55,724 nt of DNA from Burkholderiales bacterium (GCA_014378555.1 JACMNN010000017.1:1-55724), one strand, 5' to 3'. Counted from the stretch's first letter, positions 15,529 through 24,914 are shown. The notes: generated by a model from the letters alone, not told the origin. Numbers and translations: made by a program.

Positions 15529-16865
15529 CAGCGCACGCGCCGGAAGGAGGAGATTTGGTCGTTCATGCCTTGCGGAACATCACTGTATTGTCCCGGTCCG
15601 AGGATGAAACATTGACCGCGATAGTTCGAGTCTTCGCAAAATTGCCAATTGCCCAGACTGATGAAAATGGACGATGCTTTGTCGTTCATGCCAGAGTTGC
15701 CAAGGTCAGCCACATCGCCCACCGCGCGCAGCGTGTTGCCACGGAAATTGCTGTCCGCATACAACCAAACCGGATGGCGGCTGCGCGGCGCATTGGCGTC
15801 CATCATCGTGTAATTCTGTCCGCCAGGCGTCAGCCCACTCCAGTTTGGGTCGCCCCCGCCCACGCGGCGTATGGATGAAATTGATTGATCCATTTGTGGT
15901 GGCAGCCGACGATAGTCGCCGGGGCCAAACACCATGCACGAGCCGCCATAGTTGCGGTCTTCGCAGGCTTCCCAGTTGCCGCCGGAAACACGCATTGATT
16001 GAATGCGGTCATTTAAGCCCGAGTTTCTCAAGTTGTCGACGTCGTCATTGAGTGTGAGCGCCTGACCCCGGAAATCGACGTCAGCGTACACGTCAACACG
16101 CGTTCGACCGCCCGGAGCGCCGGGCGGATAAGGCGCGGGTGGATTGTTGTTGCCCGAGTTGGCAATCACGCCGCCAGCGATGGCTCCGATGATGGCGGCA
16201 AATGGATCGACCTGAACTGCAACGGGTGGTGGTGGTGGCGGCGCTGGCACGGGCAGCGGACGCGGTTGATCGAGCACGCGCGCGCTGACGATGCGGTAGT
16301 TCAGCTGCGCGCCCAGGTCGTTGTATCGTCCCGGCGGCAGCGCCTGACAGCGGCCGCCAAAGTTGTAATCGGTGCAGATTTCCCAGGTCCCACCGGTCAC
16401 GATGGCCGATGCGGGGCTACCAATCGGGCTTCTGCCTTGATCGAAATCGGCCACGTTTTGCTCAATGGTGTTGGTGCGGCCGCGGAAATCGCGGGCCTCG
16501 AACACTTGCAACCGTGCGGGGCTGTAGGTTACGGCAGGTTGCGCATAAGTCACGTCGCGCACCGACTGAATGGTGTCGGCATAGCGATCGCCCAGCTCGC
16601 GGTAGTCGCCGGCAGTCAAACGGCGGCAGTCGCCGCTGAAGTTTGGCCCAGTGCACGCCTCCCAGACACCGGTTTCGACGCGAATCGAGCGCGCTGCGCC
16701 TATGGCAAGGCTACCCTCGGAGCGGTTCACCCGCGCCGTGGCACCGGTGAAATCGCGGCCACTGTAGAGAAACAATTCCGCAGCAGAAGCCGCTAACGGG
16801 CTGGCTAGCGTGGCTATTGAAAGGACTGCGTAACAAACGCGATATCTACTTTTTTGAAATTTCAT
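15528..16865 (-). CDS. Exported protein with four beta/gamma-crystallin domains
   Basis: A 445-residue protein with a signal peptide (about 1-28, ending PLAASAA). Four crystallin-type Greek-key domains lie at roughly 30-112, 116-200, 258-345 and 365-445. Each repeats the pattern of an aromatic strand plus F-x-G (DFTGATARV, DFRGRTNTI, DFRGQALTL, NFRGNTLRA) and then a W-E-x-C, NYGGxC, GPGDY or GPGQY block. A Pro-rich and Gly-rich linker (about 205-260, PVPAPPPPPPV) separates the pairs. Bacterial members are extracellular or periplasmic, often calcium-binding and stress-linked. It heads a five-gene run that contains a secreted RNase and its inhibitor. Confidence 0.88.
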   Translation of the reverse strand: MKFQKSRYRVCYAVLSIATLASPLAASAAELFLYSGRDFTGATARVNRSEGSLAIGAARSIRVETGVWEACTGPNFSGDCRRLTAGDYRELGDRYADTIQSVRDVTYAQPAVTYSPARLQVFEARDFRGRTNTIEQNVADFDQGRSPIGSPASAIVTGGTWEICTDYNFGGRCQALPPGRYNDLGAQLNYRIVSARVLDQPRPLPVPAPPPPPPVAVQVDPFAAIIGAIAGGVIANSGNNNPPAPYPPGAPGGRTRVDVYADVDFRGQALTLNDDVDNLRNSGLNDRIQSMRVSGGNWEACEDRNYGGSCMVFGPGDYRRLPPQMDQSISSIRRVGGGDPNWSGLTPGGQNYTMMDANAPRSRHPVWLYADSNFRGNTLRAVGDVADLGNSGMNDKASSIFISLGNWQFCEDSNYRGQCFILGPGQYSDVPQGMNDQISSFRRVR

Positions 16866-17029
16866 GCGGCCTCCGAAAAAATTATGGGCACACTGTGCGT
16901 TGGTGCAGAACAGTGACAGAAAACGCTGTTTAGAATAACCACGTTGACATCAATCACTTAATCCGCGCACGGCACGGATATCCCTAAGCGTAGCGCAAGC
17001 GGGCGCTGGTGCGCCAAAGCCTATTCTGA

Positions 17030-18010
17030 ATGATCGCCTTTCTGCTTCGCCGTCTTGTGCAATCGATGCTGGTGCTACTGGCAATGAGCGTGCTGGTGTT
17101 CGTGGGCGTGTATCTAATCGGCAATCCGATTGACATTCTTATTAGCAGTCAGGCAGATCAAGCCGAGCGCGAACGGGCGATTGTTGCGCTGGGGCTTGAT
17201 AAATCCATCTGGTCGCAATACGGCAGCTTCGCCGTTGGCGCCCTGACCGGCGATCTTGGCAAGAGCTTTGCCCATGGCGTGCCAGCGCTAGAGCTCATCA
17301 TGACCCGGATGCCCGCCACGCTTGAGCTGGCCTTGTCCGCGATGGTGATTGCTGTGGGTTTAGGTATTCCGCTGGGACTGATCGCTGGGCTCAAGCCCGA
17401 TGGATTTATCGGCAAAACGATCATGGCGGCATCCATTCTTGGCTTTAGTTTGCCAACCTTTTGGGTGGGCCTGATGCTGATCATGCTGTTCGCGGTGTTT
17501 TTGGGCTGGTTGCCTTCGAACGGACGCGGCGAAACGGTGGATTTGTTCGGTGTGCCGGTGAGTTTTTTGACGCCTGACGGCTTGTTGCATTTAATCTTGC
17601 CCGCAGTAAATCTAGCGCTGTTCAAGCTGTCGCTATTGATTCGGCTGACTCGCGCGGGTGTTCGCGAAGCCATGGCAATGGAATACGTGAAATTTGCGCG
17701 CGCCAAAGGGCTTTCCAACGCCCGTATCGTGGGGGTCCATGTGCTTAAAAACATCATGATTCCGATCGTTACGGTGATCGGACTAGAGTTCGGCTCGGTG
17801 GTGGCGTTTGCCGTGGTCACCGAAAGCGTGTTTGCATGGCCGGGCATGGGTAAGCTGCTTCTTGATTCAATCAACGTGTTGGATCGCCCGGTAATCGTTG
17901 CCTATTTGCTGATCATCGTCAGCTTATTTGTGTTCATCAATCTGTTGGTAGATCTTGCTTATTCGGCGCTTGATCCGCGAGTGCGGCTTGCCGATGCGGG
18001 AGCGCATTGA
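17030..18010 (+). CDS. ABC transporter permease, DppB/OppB family
   Basis: A 326-residue inner-membrane protein with six predicted helices. The N-terminal MIAFLLRRLVQSMLVLLAM segment is typical of DppB-type permeases, and the EAA-loop region is visible (VREAMAMEYVKFARAKGLSN). It forms a heterodimer with the next gene's product for uptake of di/oligopeptides or nickel. It is the first of four overlapping or adjacent genes. No substrate-binding protein gene is found on either side, so the ligand cannot be inferred. Confidence 0.92.
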   Translation: MIAFLLRRLVQSMLVLLAMSVLVFVGVYLIGNPIDILISSQADQAERERAIVALGLDKSIWSQYGSFAVGALTGDLGKSFAHGVPALELIMTRMPATLELALSAMVIAVGLGIPLGLIAGLKPDGFIGKTIMAASILGFSLPTFWVGLMLIMLFAVFLGWLPSNGRGETVDLFGVPVSFLTPDGLLHLILPAVNLALFKLSLLIRLTRAGVREAMAMEYVKFARAKGLSNARIVGVHVLKNIMIPIVTVIGLEFGSVVAFAVVTESVFAWPGMGKLLLDSINVLDRPVIVAYLLIIVSLFVFINLLVDLAYSALDPRVRLADAGAH

Positions 18011-18888
18011 TGCGCGAAGCGTCCATCTGGCGAGAAAAAGTCGCCGATTTCGCGGCGAGCCGGATTGCGCTGTTTGGCCTGGCGTTGTTGCTGTTGATCG
18101 TGCTGGCAGCGCTGGGCGCGCCGTGGTTTTCAATGCAAAACCCCTACGATTTGGCGCAACTCGACATCATGGACGCGCGCCTGCCGCCGGGCAGTATTGG
18201 CGCCGAAGGGCAAACGTTTTTAATTGGTAGCGATGAGCAGGGACGTGATCTTTGGTCGGCGATTTTGTATGGCCTACGCATCAGCCTAGGTGTCGGCGTG
18301 ATATCTACCTTGATCGCGGTGTCGCTGGGGCTGGCGGTGGGACTGATTGCCGCCTATCGCGGCGGTCGCTGGGACAGTGTGATCATGCGTGTGGTCGATA
18401 TTCAACTGTCGTTCCCGGCGATTCTGATCGCGCTGATTTTGCTGGCTGTGTTGGGGCAGGGGGTGGGCAAAATTATTGCGGCACTGGTGACCGTGCAATG
18501 GGCCTATTACGCACGCACGGTGCGCGGAGCAGCGCTCGCCGAGATGAGCAAAGACTACATTGCCGCCGCGCAGGGTTTGGCGCTGTCACCGGCGCGAATT
18601 GTGTTTAACCATTTGTTGCCAAACTGTTTGCCGCCGTTGATCGTGGTGGCCTCGGTGCAAGTGGCGCATGCCATCGCGCTCGAGGCGACGTTGTCGTTTT
18701 TAGGGCTCGGTCTGCCGATTACCGAGCCGTCGCTAGGACTGCTGATTGCCAATGGCTACCAATACCTGTTGTCGGGAAAATATTGGGTGAGTTTCTTCCC
18801 GGGCGTGGCGTTGCTGCTGACCATTCTCAGCATCAATTTGGTGGCGGATCAATTGCGCGACGTGCTTAATCCTCGGCTTGCGAAGTGA
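18010..18888 (+). CDS. ABC transporter permease, DppC/OppC family
   Basis: About 292 residues. The N-terminal cytoplasmic segment and first helix (FGLALLLLIVLAALGAPWF) are followed by the DppC-type LIGSDEQGRDLWSAILYGLR motif and further helices. The EAA loop AEMSKDYIAAAQGLALSPAR contacts the ATPases. ATG 18010 overlaps the previous stop (TGATG); a TTG one codon earlier is the alternative. It partners the DppB-like permease. Confidence 0.92.
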   Translation: MREASIWREKVADFAASRIALFGLALLLLIVLAALGAPWFSMQNPYDLAQLDIMDARLPPGSIGAEGQTFLIGSDEQGRDLWSAILYGLRISLGVGVISTLIAVSLGLAVGLIAAYRGGRWDSVIMRVVDIQLSFPAILIALILLAVLGQGVGKIIAALVTVQWAYYARTVRGAALAEMSKDYIAAAQGLALSPARIVFNHLLPNCLPPLIVVASVQVAHAIALEATLSFLGLGLPITEPSLGLLIANGYQYLLSGKYWVSFFPGVALLLTILSINLVADQLRDVLNPRLAK

Positions 18889-18895
18889 GTCCTGC

Positions 18896-19873
18896 ATGAG
18901 TGCATTGTTAGAGGTCAAAGGCTTAAAAACTTACTTCGCCACCAAGTACGGTGAGGTGCGAGCTGTGGACGACGTGAGCTTTGCGGTTGGCGAAGGCGAA
19001 GTGTTGGGGATGGTGGGTGAATCAGGCTCTGGCAAGTCGGTGACAGGTTGCTCGCTGATGGGTTTGGTTGATGCGCCCGGTCGAATCGTGGCGGGCTCGG
19101 TCAAGCTGCTCGGCCGTGAATTGGTGGGCCTTGCGGAACGTGATTGGCGGGCCTTGCGCGGTCGCGATATCGCAATCATTTTTCAGGACCCGATGTTGAC
19201 GTTAAACCCGGTGCTGCGCATCGATACGCAAATTATTGAGGCGATCAAGGCGCATGCGGACGTAAGCAAAGCACGCGCTCGCGAATGGGCGGCTGAGGCG
19301 CTGGCAGGCGTCGGCATTCCGTCGCCAGAGGAACGGTTGACCGCCTATCCACATCAGTTTTCGGGCGGAATGCGGCAGCGCGTTGCCATCGCAATTGCGT
19401 TGTTGCACAATCCAAAACTGTTGATCGCCGATGAGCCCACCACGGCGCTCGACGTCACCATTCAGGGGCAAATCTTGGCGCAGGTGCAAACGCTCGCGAC
19501 GAAAATGAAAACAGCCGTGATCTGGGTCACGCACGACTTGTCGGTGGTCAGCGGTTTGGCGCATCGGATTGCCGTGATGTATGCCGGACGCATTGTCGAG
19601 GAGGGCCGAACGAGCGACGTGCTTGCGCATCCGGCGCATCCCTACACACGTGGCCTGCTGCGATCGCTGCCTTCGCAAAATAAGCCCGGAGAAACGCTGA
19701 CCCAAATTCCCGGTGCGCCGCCGCGATTGCTAAACGAGCGGGTTGGCTGCTCGTTTGCAGCGCGTTGCGATCGGGCACAGGCTCTGTGTGCAGAGGTTGA
19801 TCCGGTCAAGACCATCGTGGCTGAACGTGCCTTTCGCTGCCATTTCGCTCTGCGCCCGGAGTCGCCCGCATGA
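18896..19873 (+). CDS. ABC transporter ATPase, DppD/OppD family
   Basis: A 325-residue ATPase with Walker A GESGSGKS, signature FSGGMRQRVAIAIAL, Walker B LLIADEPTTALD and the switch His in VTHDLS. The C-terminal oligopeptide-type extension (PGAPPRLLNERVGCSFAARC, with a Cys-rich end) is typical of DppD/OppD and often binds an iron-sulfur cluster. It powers import together with the following ATPase. ATG 18896 is chosen since the open frame upstream overlaps the permease gene. Confidence 0.93.
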   Translation: MSALLEVKGLKTYFATKYGEVRAVDDVSFAVGEGEVLGMVGESGSGKSVTGCSLMGLVDAPGRIVAGSVKLLGRELVGLAERDWRALRGRDIAIIFQDPMLTLNPVLRIDTQIIEAIKAHADVSKARAREWAAEALAGVGIPSPEERLTAYPHQFSGGMRQRVAIAIALLHNPKLLIADEPTTALDVTIQGQILAQVQTLATKMKTAVIWVTHDLSVVSGLAHRIAVMYAGRIVEEGRTSDVLAHPAHPYTRGLLRSLPSQNKPGETLTQIPGAPPRLLNERVGCSFAARCDRAQALCAEVDPVKTIVAERAFRCHFALRPESPA

Positions 19874-20829
19874 GCGAGCCGTTAGTCGTTGTCGATCACG
19901 TCTCGCGCCAGTTCGCCAAGCCATTGGGTTGGGCCGAGGCGCTTGCCAACCGGCTTGGCAGCGATCATCAACCAGTGGTGGTGCATGCGCTGGATGATGT
20001 GACGCTCACCATTGCCCATGGCGAAGTGCTCGGTATCGTGGGTGAATCAGGCTGTGGAAAAAGCACCCTGGGTCGTATCGTTGCCGGGTTGTTGCCTGCG
20101 TCTACGGGAGCGGTGCGCTTTGCGCCCAGCGGCAGCAACGCGAAGCTAGCGCGGCAGATGATTTTTCAAGACCCGTCTGCCTCACTCAATCCGCGCCTGC
20201 GTGTCGTCGATCAAGTCGGTGAAGCCGCTGTAGCGCATGGCTTGGTGAAAGTGGCTGAGATGCGCGACTATGTGGCCGTTTTGCTGGCGCAGGTTGGGCT
20301 GGATGCGTCTGCCATGTCACGCTTTCCGCACCAGTTTTCAGGCGGTCAGCGCGCCCGCATTGGCATTGCCAGGGCGCTCGCCGTGAAGCCGGAATTGCTG
20401 GTGTGTGATGAATCAGTCGCCGCGCTTGATGTGTCGATCCAGGCGCAGGTGTTAAACCTGTTTGCCGAGCTCAGAGCCTCGCTAGGTTTGACCTACATGT
20501 TCATTAGCCATGATTTGGGCGTGGTGCAATACCTGAGCACGCGCGTGGCGGTCATGTACTTGGGCCGGGTGGTCGAAATCGGCCCAACCGCGTCGATTTT
20601 TGCGGCGCCCAAGCATCCGTACACCCAGGCATTGCTAGAGGCGATGCCACGAATTCGCACCGGGCAGCAAAGTTTTGCGGTGATTAAGGGTGAGGTCGCC
20701 TCACCCGTCAATCCACCGTCCGGCTGCCATTTTCATCCTCGCTGCCCGCGTGCCGATGCACGGTGCGCATCGGTCGCGCCGGTCGCTGTGCTGCGCGGTG
20801 AGGTCCTGGTTGCATGCCACTACGCATAA
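19870..20829 (+). CDS. ABC transporter ATPase, DppF/OppF family
   Basis: A 319-residue ATPase. Walker A is GESGCGKSTLGR, signature FSGGQRARIGIARAL, Walker B LLVCDESVAALDVS, and the switch region FISHDLGVVQYLS. A Cys-containing C-terminal peptide (CHFHPRCPRADARC) matches the oligopeptide subfamily. Ser replaces Pro in the usual DEPVSALD element, a common variant. Its ATG overlaps the preceding stop (ATGA). It ends the four-gene transporter unit, 21 bp before tpiA. Confidence 0.93.
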   Translation: MSEPLVVVDHVSRQFAKPLGWAEALANRLGSDHQPVVVHALDDVTLTIAHGEVLGIVGESGCGKSTLGRIVAGLLPASTGAVRFAPSGSNAKLARQMIFQDPSASLNPRLRVVDQVGEAAVAHGLVKVAEMRDYVAVLLAQVGLDASAMSRFPHQFSGGQRARIGIARALAVKPELLVCDESVAALDVSIQAQVLNLFAELRASLGLTYMFISHDLGVVQYLSTRVAVMYLGRVVEIGPTASIFAAPKHPYTQALLEAMPRIRTGQQSFAVIKGEVASPVNPPSGCHFHPRCPRADARCASVAPVAVLRGEVLVACHYA

Positions 20830-20850
20830 TTTTTTGAACTGGAACACACT

Positions 20851-21597
20851 ATGAGCAAACCCGAGCGCTGGGTAATCGGCAACTGGAAGATGAACGGTTC
20901 GCTGGCTAGTAATGCTGCGTTGCTGGAGGCGGTGCGCGCTCAGCCTGCGCCCGCGGTCAAGGTAGCGGTTTGCGCGCCTTTTCCGTATTTGCACCAACTG
21001 CAACAAGCGCTTAGTGGCAGTGACGTGCAAAGCGGCGCACAGGACGTTTGCGAGCAGGGCGCTGGAGCATACACAGGGCAAGTCAGTGCGGCGATGTTGC
21101 GCGAATTTGGCACATCGGTGGTGCTGGTGGGGCACTCTGAGCGACGTCAGTTTAATGCTGAGAGCAGCGAACTCGTAGCAGCGAAAGCCGCGGCCGCATT
21201 GGCAGCCGGCTTGACGCCGATTATCTGCGTGGGCGAAACGCTAGCTCAACGGCAGGCAGGTCTTGCTGAAGCGACGGTGGCGGCGCAACTCGCACCCTGT
21301 GCTTCGCTGTTTGCTGCAGCCAGCGCCAATGTCGTCGTCGCGTACGAGCCGGTGTGGGCCATTGGTACCGGTATCACGGCAACACCGGTCGAGGCGCAGG
21401 CGATGCACGCGTTTATTCGAGCACAACTAATTCTGATCAGTCCATCGGCGGCAAGCGTCAGCGTGTTGTACGGCGGCAGCGTGAAAGCGTCGAACGCGAA
21501 AGAGCTGTTTTCGCAGCCGGATATCGACGGCGGATTGATCGGTGGCGCGTCACTAGTCGCGGCAGATTTCCTATCCATTGTTTCCGCCGCCGCCTAG
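20851..21597 (+). CDS. tpiA: Triosephosphate isomerase
   Basis: A 248-residue TIM-barrel enzyme interconverting glyceraldehyde-3-P and dihydroxyacetone phosphate. Catalytic residues are visible: Lys in GNWKMNGS, His in VLVGHSERRQF, Glu in AYEPVWAIGTG, and the phosphate-binding GGSVKASNAKEL and GGLIGGASL. It precedes secG, an order widely conserved in betaproteobacteria. Confidence 0.97.
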   Translation: MSKPERWVIGNWKMNGSLASNAALLEAVRAQPAPAVKVAVCAPFPYLHQLQQALSGSDVQSGAQDVCEQGAGAYTGQVSAAMLREFGTSVVLVGHSERRQFNAESSELVAAKAAAALAAGLTPIICVGETLAQRQAGLAEATVAAQLAPCASLFAAASANVVVAYEPVWAIGTGITATPVEAQAMHAFIRAQLILISPSAASVSVLYGGSVKASNAKELFSQPDIDGGLIGGASLVAADFLSIVSAAA

Positions 21598-21622
21598 GCT
21601 ATGAAAAACTGTCCGCGCAATG

Positions 21623-21628
21623 TATAAT
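21623..21628 (+). promoter_or_regulatory. Perfect -10 hexamer TATAAT just before secG
   Basis: TATAAT ends 8 bases before the secG ATG, so a transcript from it would start within one or two bases of the start codon and be nearly leaderless. No convincing -35 is seen 16-18 bases upstream. It could serve secG or the tRNA-Leu downstream, or be chance. Confidence 0.3.
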
Positions 21629-21636
21629 CGTGGGCT

Positions 21637-21984
21637 ATGGAAATTTTTCTACTCGCAGTACATGTGATCGCCGCCGCATCAATTTTGGTGCTAGTGCTGC
21701 TTCAGCACGGCAAGGGTGCAGACATGGGTGCCTCGTTTGGTACCGGCTCGGCGGGCAGCGTGTTTGGTGCTGCCGGATCGGCTAACTTTTTAAGTCGCGC
21801 GACAGGCATCGCTGCTACCATCTTTTTCGTAACGAGTATTGCGCTGACCTACGTCGGCGCGCATCGCACTACCAGTGCTGGTGGCGTGATGCAGGGCGTT
21901 ACGGGGGACCCGGGCAAAACAGAGCAATCTGTTCCAAGCGCGCCTGTGGTTCCGGCTCCGCCTAAGTCTGATATTCCGAAGTAA
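21637..21984 (+). CDS. secG: Preprotein translocase subunit SecG
   Basis: A 115-residue inner-membrane protein with two hydrophobic helices flanking the conserved loop (LLQHGKGADMGASFGTG). A Pro/Ser-rich C-terminal tail (SVPSAPVVPAPPKSDIPK) is commonly seen in proteobacterial SecG. It assists SecYE/SecA export. A perfect TATAAT lies at 21623-21628, only 9 bases before the ATG. Confidence 0.95.
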   Translation: MEIFLLAVHVIAAASILVLVLLQHGKGADMGASFGTGSAGSVFGAAGSANFLSRATGIAATIFFVTSIALTYVGAHRTTSAGGVMQGVTGDPGKTEQSVPSAPVVPAPPKSDIPK

Positions 21985-22005
21985 CGCAGTAGGGTAATTT
22001 TTACA

Positions 22006-22090
22006 GCCGTCGTGGTGAAATTGGTAGACACGCTATCTTGAGGGGGTAGTGGCGAAAGCTGTGCGAGTTCGAGTCTCGCCGACGGCACCA
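22006..22090 (+). tRNA. tRNA-Leu (anticodon GAG)
   Basis: The acceptor stem GCCGTCG pairs with CGACGGC. It is followed by discriminator A and an encoded CCA. The anticodon loop CTTGAGG gives GAG. A long variable arm, as expected for Leu, and the T-loop GTTCGAGTC are present. The total is 85 nt. It lies between secG and nuoA. Confidence 0.97.
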
Positions 22091-22102
22091 TCGAATAGAA
22101 GT

Positions 22103-22165
22103 CCCGGTAGATTTAAGCCGGGTTACAGGGAGGGCGGGCCGCATGTTGTGCTCCGCCCTTTTTTT
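22103..22165 (+). terminator. Intrinsic terminator/attenuator between tRNA-Leu and nuoA
   Basis: A small hairpin CCCGG/CCGGG (22103-22107/22118-22122) precedes a strong one, AGGGCGG (22131-22137) with CCGCCCT (22153-22159), followed by seven T. Only 15 bases separate the T-run from the nuoA ATG, so no promoter fits in between. nuo transcripts must read through it, as in attenuation, or start inside it. Confidence 0.75.
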
Positions 22166-22180
22166 GGGAATTTTTGAGTC

Positions 22181-22540
22181 ATGTCACTAGAAACCTACGT
22201 CCCGATACTGATGTTCATGATCGTGGCGCTTGCGTTTGGTTGTGTGTTGCTTGTGGTTGGCTGGTTGATCTCACCCGACAAGCCGGATCCAGACAAACTG
22301 GCTCCCTACGAATGCGGTTTCGAAGCGTTTGAGGACGCTCGCATGCGCTTTGACGTGCGCTATTACCTGGTCGCCATCCTGTTCATTTTGTTCGATCTCG
22401 AAATCGCATTCCTGTTTCCTTGGGCGGTTGCGCTTAAGGAAATTGGCTTTGTAGGCTTCTTGGCAATGATGGTGTTCTTGGGCATCCTAACAATCGGTTT
22501 TATCTACGAGTGGAAAAAGGGCGCGCTAGATTGGGAATAA
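22181..22540 (+). CDS. nuoA: NADH-quinone oxidoreductase subunit A
   Basis: A 119-residue, three-helix subunit of the membrane arm of complex I. The family signature [20 protein letters not shown] lies between helices 1 and 2, and [13 protein letters not shown] is also present. First gene of a complete 14-gene nuo operon in the standard order. Translation starts 15 bases after a terminator-like hairpin. Confidence 0.98.
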   Translation: MSLETYVPILMFMIVALAFGCVLLVVGWLISPDKPDPDKLAPYECGFEAFEDARMRFDVRYYLVAILFILFDLEIAFLFPWAVALKEIGFVGFLAMMVFLGILTIGFIYEWKKGALDWE

Positions 22541-22571
22541 TTCCTGTCTGCCGTTTGGAGTGCATTAATTT

Positions 22572-23051
22572 ATGAGTCTTGAAGGCGTACTTGAAAAGGG
22601 CTTCGTAACAACGAGCCTTGACACGCTGATCAACTGGTCGCGAAATGGCTCAATGTGGCCTATGACCTTTGGCCTTGCCTGCTGTGCTGTTGAAATGATG
22701 CACGCAGGTGCTGCACGTTATGACCTTGACCGGTTTGGAATTGTGTTCCGACCTAGTCCTCGGCAGTCAGACGTAATGATTGTGGCCGGCACGCTGTGCA
22801 ATAAAATGGCACCGGCACTGCGTAAGGTTTACGACCAAATGGCCGAGCCGCGTTGGGTGATTTCGATGGGCTCCTGCGCCAACGGTGGGGGGTATTATCA
22901 CTACAGCTATTCGGTGGTGCGCGGTTGCGATCGCATCGTGCCGGTCGACGTGTACGTGCCGGGTTGCCCACCGACGTCCGAGGCCTTGATCTACGGCATC
23001 CTGCAATTGCAGAACAAGATCAGTCGTACCAACACCATCGCGAGGGCTTAA
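22572..23051 (+). CDS. nuoB: NADH-quinone oxidoreductase subunit B
   Basis: A 159-residue peripheral-arm subunit that binds cluster N2, which passes electrons to quinone. The cluster ligands are visible in [11 protein letters not shown] (adjacent Cys pair), [19 protein letters not shown] and [15 protein letters not shown]. 31 bp separate it from nuoA. Confidence 0.98.
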   Translation: MSLEGVLEKGFVTTSLDTLINWSRNGSMWPMTFGLACCAVEMMHAGAARYDLDRFGIVFRPSPRQSDVMIVAGTLCNKMAPALRKVYDQMAEPRWVISMGSCANGGGYYHYSYSVVRGCDRIVPVDVYVPGCPPTSEALIYGILQLQNKISRTNTIARA

Positions 23052-23056
23052 GCTTT

Positions 23057-23632
23057 ATGTTGAAGAACATCATTGCCGAAGTGTTGGGCGACAAGGCTGT
23101 GACGCTGGTTGCAGCACTCGACGAAGTAACGGTTGAGGTGGCGGCTAAAGACTGGTTGGCGGCATGCAGCACCTTGCGTGATCATCAGAAAACGCGCTTT
23201 GACACCATGGTTGACCTGTGCGGAGTTGACTACTCAACCTACGCCGAGGAAGTCCGCGACAGCAAAAAGTATGCGGTGGTGGTGCACCTGCTTTCGGTCA
23301 CGTTGAATCAACGGCTTCGGGTGCGTTGCTTTGCAGAAGACGATAGTTTTCCGGTGGTTCATTCGCTAGTGGACGTCTGGGCTGCTGCGAATTGGTACGA
23401 ACGTGAAGCGTTCGACCTGTACGGCGTTATTTTCGAAGGTCATCCTGATTTGCGTCGCCTGCTTACGGACTACGGTTTTGTCGGCCATCCGTTTCGCAAG
23501 GACTTTCCAACGTCGGGCTACGTCGAAATGCGCTACGACCCGGAGCAGCGCCGCGTGTTGTATCAACCGGTCACGATCGAGCCACGCGAGAACGTTCCGC
23601 GTGTGATCCGTGAAGATTCATACGCGCATTAA
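23057..23632 (+). CDS. nuoC: NADH-quinone oxidoreductase subunit C
   Basis: 191 residues from ATG 23057, six bases after the nuoB stop; the open frame extends upstream but overlaps nuoB. The 30-kDa subunit signature ERE-A-FDLYG is present as [20 protein letters not shown], followed by [19 protein letters not shown]. It is separate from NuoD, as in most betaproteobacteria (fused in E. coli). Confidence 0.97.
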   Translation: MLKNIIAEVLGDKAVTLVAALDEVTVEVAAKDWLAACSTLRDHQKTRFDTMVDLCGVDYSTYAEEVRDSKKYAVVVHLLSVTLNQRLRVRCFAEDDSFPVVHSLVDVWAAANWYEREAFDLYGVIFEGHPDLRRLLTDYGFVGHPFRKDFPTSGYVEMRYDPEQRRVLYQPVTIEPRENVPRVIREDSYAH

Positions 23633-23653
23633 AGCGAATTAGAGCAAAGTACC

Positions 23654-24907
23654 ATGGCTGAAATTCGCAACTACACAATGAACTTTGGGCCGCAGCATCC
23701 TGCAGCGCACGGAGTGCTGCGCCTAGTGCTCGAGCTCGATGGCGAGACCATTGAGCGTGCCGATCCGCATATCGGCTTGCTGCATCGGGCGACTGAAAAG
23801 TTAGTCGAGACCAAGACCTATCTGCAGGCGCTTCCGTACATGGATCGCCTCGACTACGTCTCGATGATGTCCAATGAGCACGCGTATTGCCTGGCCATCG
23901 AAAAGCTGTTGCAGCTGCCGATCCCAGAGCGCGCGCAGTACATCCGGGTGATGTTTGACGAAGTCACCCGCTTGATGAACCACTTGTTGTGGCTAGGCTG
24001 TCACGCACTCGACGTCGGCGCGATGACGGTATTTCTTTACGCGTTTCGCGAGCGAGAAGACCTGTTCGACATCTACGAGGCCGTCTCGGGCGCGCGGATG
24101 CATGCCGCGTACTATCGGCCCGGTGGCGTTTACCGCGACTTGCCGGACCAGATGCCGCAGTATCAGGCATCAAAAATCCACAACGCCGCAGCGATCAAAA
24201 AGATGAACGAGAATCGTCAGGGCTCGTTGCTCGACTTTCTTGAAAATTTTTGCAATCGGTTTCCAACCTACGTTGACGAATACGAAACGTTGCTCACCGA
24301 CAACCGCATCTGGAAGCAACGCACTGTGGGCATCGGTGTGGTCAGCCCGGAGCGTGCCTTGGCACTTGGCTTCACCGGCCCTATGCTGCGCGGCTCAGGC
24401 ATCGCTTGGGATTTGCGCAAAAAACAGCCGTATGAGGTCTATGACCGCATGGACTTTGATATCCCGGTTGGCGTGAACGGCGATTGTTACGACCGCTATT
24501 TAGTGCGGGTGCAGGAAATGCGCGAATCGAACAAGATCATTCAACAATGCATCAAGTGGCTGCGCGTAAATCCTGGTCCCGTCATTACTGAAAATCACAA
24601 AGTCGCGCCGCCCGATCGCACTTCCATGAAGACCAACATGGAAGAACTGATCCACCACTTCAAGCTATTCACCGAAGGCATGCACGTGCCGCCGGGCGAG
24701 GCCTACGCAGCGGTGGAGCATCCTAAGGGCGAGTTCGGCGTGTACATCGTTTCTGACGGTGCCAACAAGCCGTATCGATTGAAGTTGCGTGCGCCCGGCT
24801 TTGCACATTTGGCCGCACTCGATGAAATGTCGCGCGGGCACATGATTGCCGACGTGGTGGCGATCATCGGCACCCAAGACATCGTGTTCGGCGAGATTGA
24901 TAGGTAA
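23654..24907 (+). CDS. nuoD: NADH-quinone oxidoreductase subunit D
   Basis: A 417-residue 49-kDa subunit lining the quinone pocket. The opening [19 protein letters not shown], the [12 protein letters not shown] loop with the quinone-site His, and the C-terminal DIVFGEIDR are all conserved. The fold is shared with [NiFe]-hydrogenase large subunits but lacks their Cys ligands. Confidence 0.98.
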   Translation: MAEIRNYTMNFGPQHPAAHGVLRLVLELDGETIERADPHIGLLHRATEKLVETKTYLQALPYMDRLDYVSMMSNEHAYCLAIEKLLQLPIPERAQYIRVMFDEVTRLMNHLLWLGCHALDVGAMTVFLYAFREREDLFDIYEAVSGARMHAAYYRPGGVYRDLPDQMPQYQASKIHNAAAIKKMNENRQGSLLDFLENFCNRFPTYVDEYETLLTDNRIWKQRTVGIGVVSPERALALGFTGPMLRGSGIAWDLRKKQPYEVYDRMDFDIPVGVNGDCYDRYLVRVQEMRESNKIIQQCIKWLRVNPGPVITENHKVAPPDRTSMKTNMEELIHHFKLFTEGMHVPPGEAYAAVEHPKGEFGVYIVSDGANKPYRLKLRAPGFAHLAALDEMSRGHMIADVVAIIGTQDIVFGEIDR

Positions 24908-24914
24908 ACCAACG

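Noticed and set aside
23057..23632. NuoC-NuoD fusion as in E. coli
   Set aside because: nuoC ends with a stop at 23632 and nuoD has its own start at 23654, so the genes are separate.
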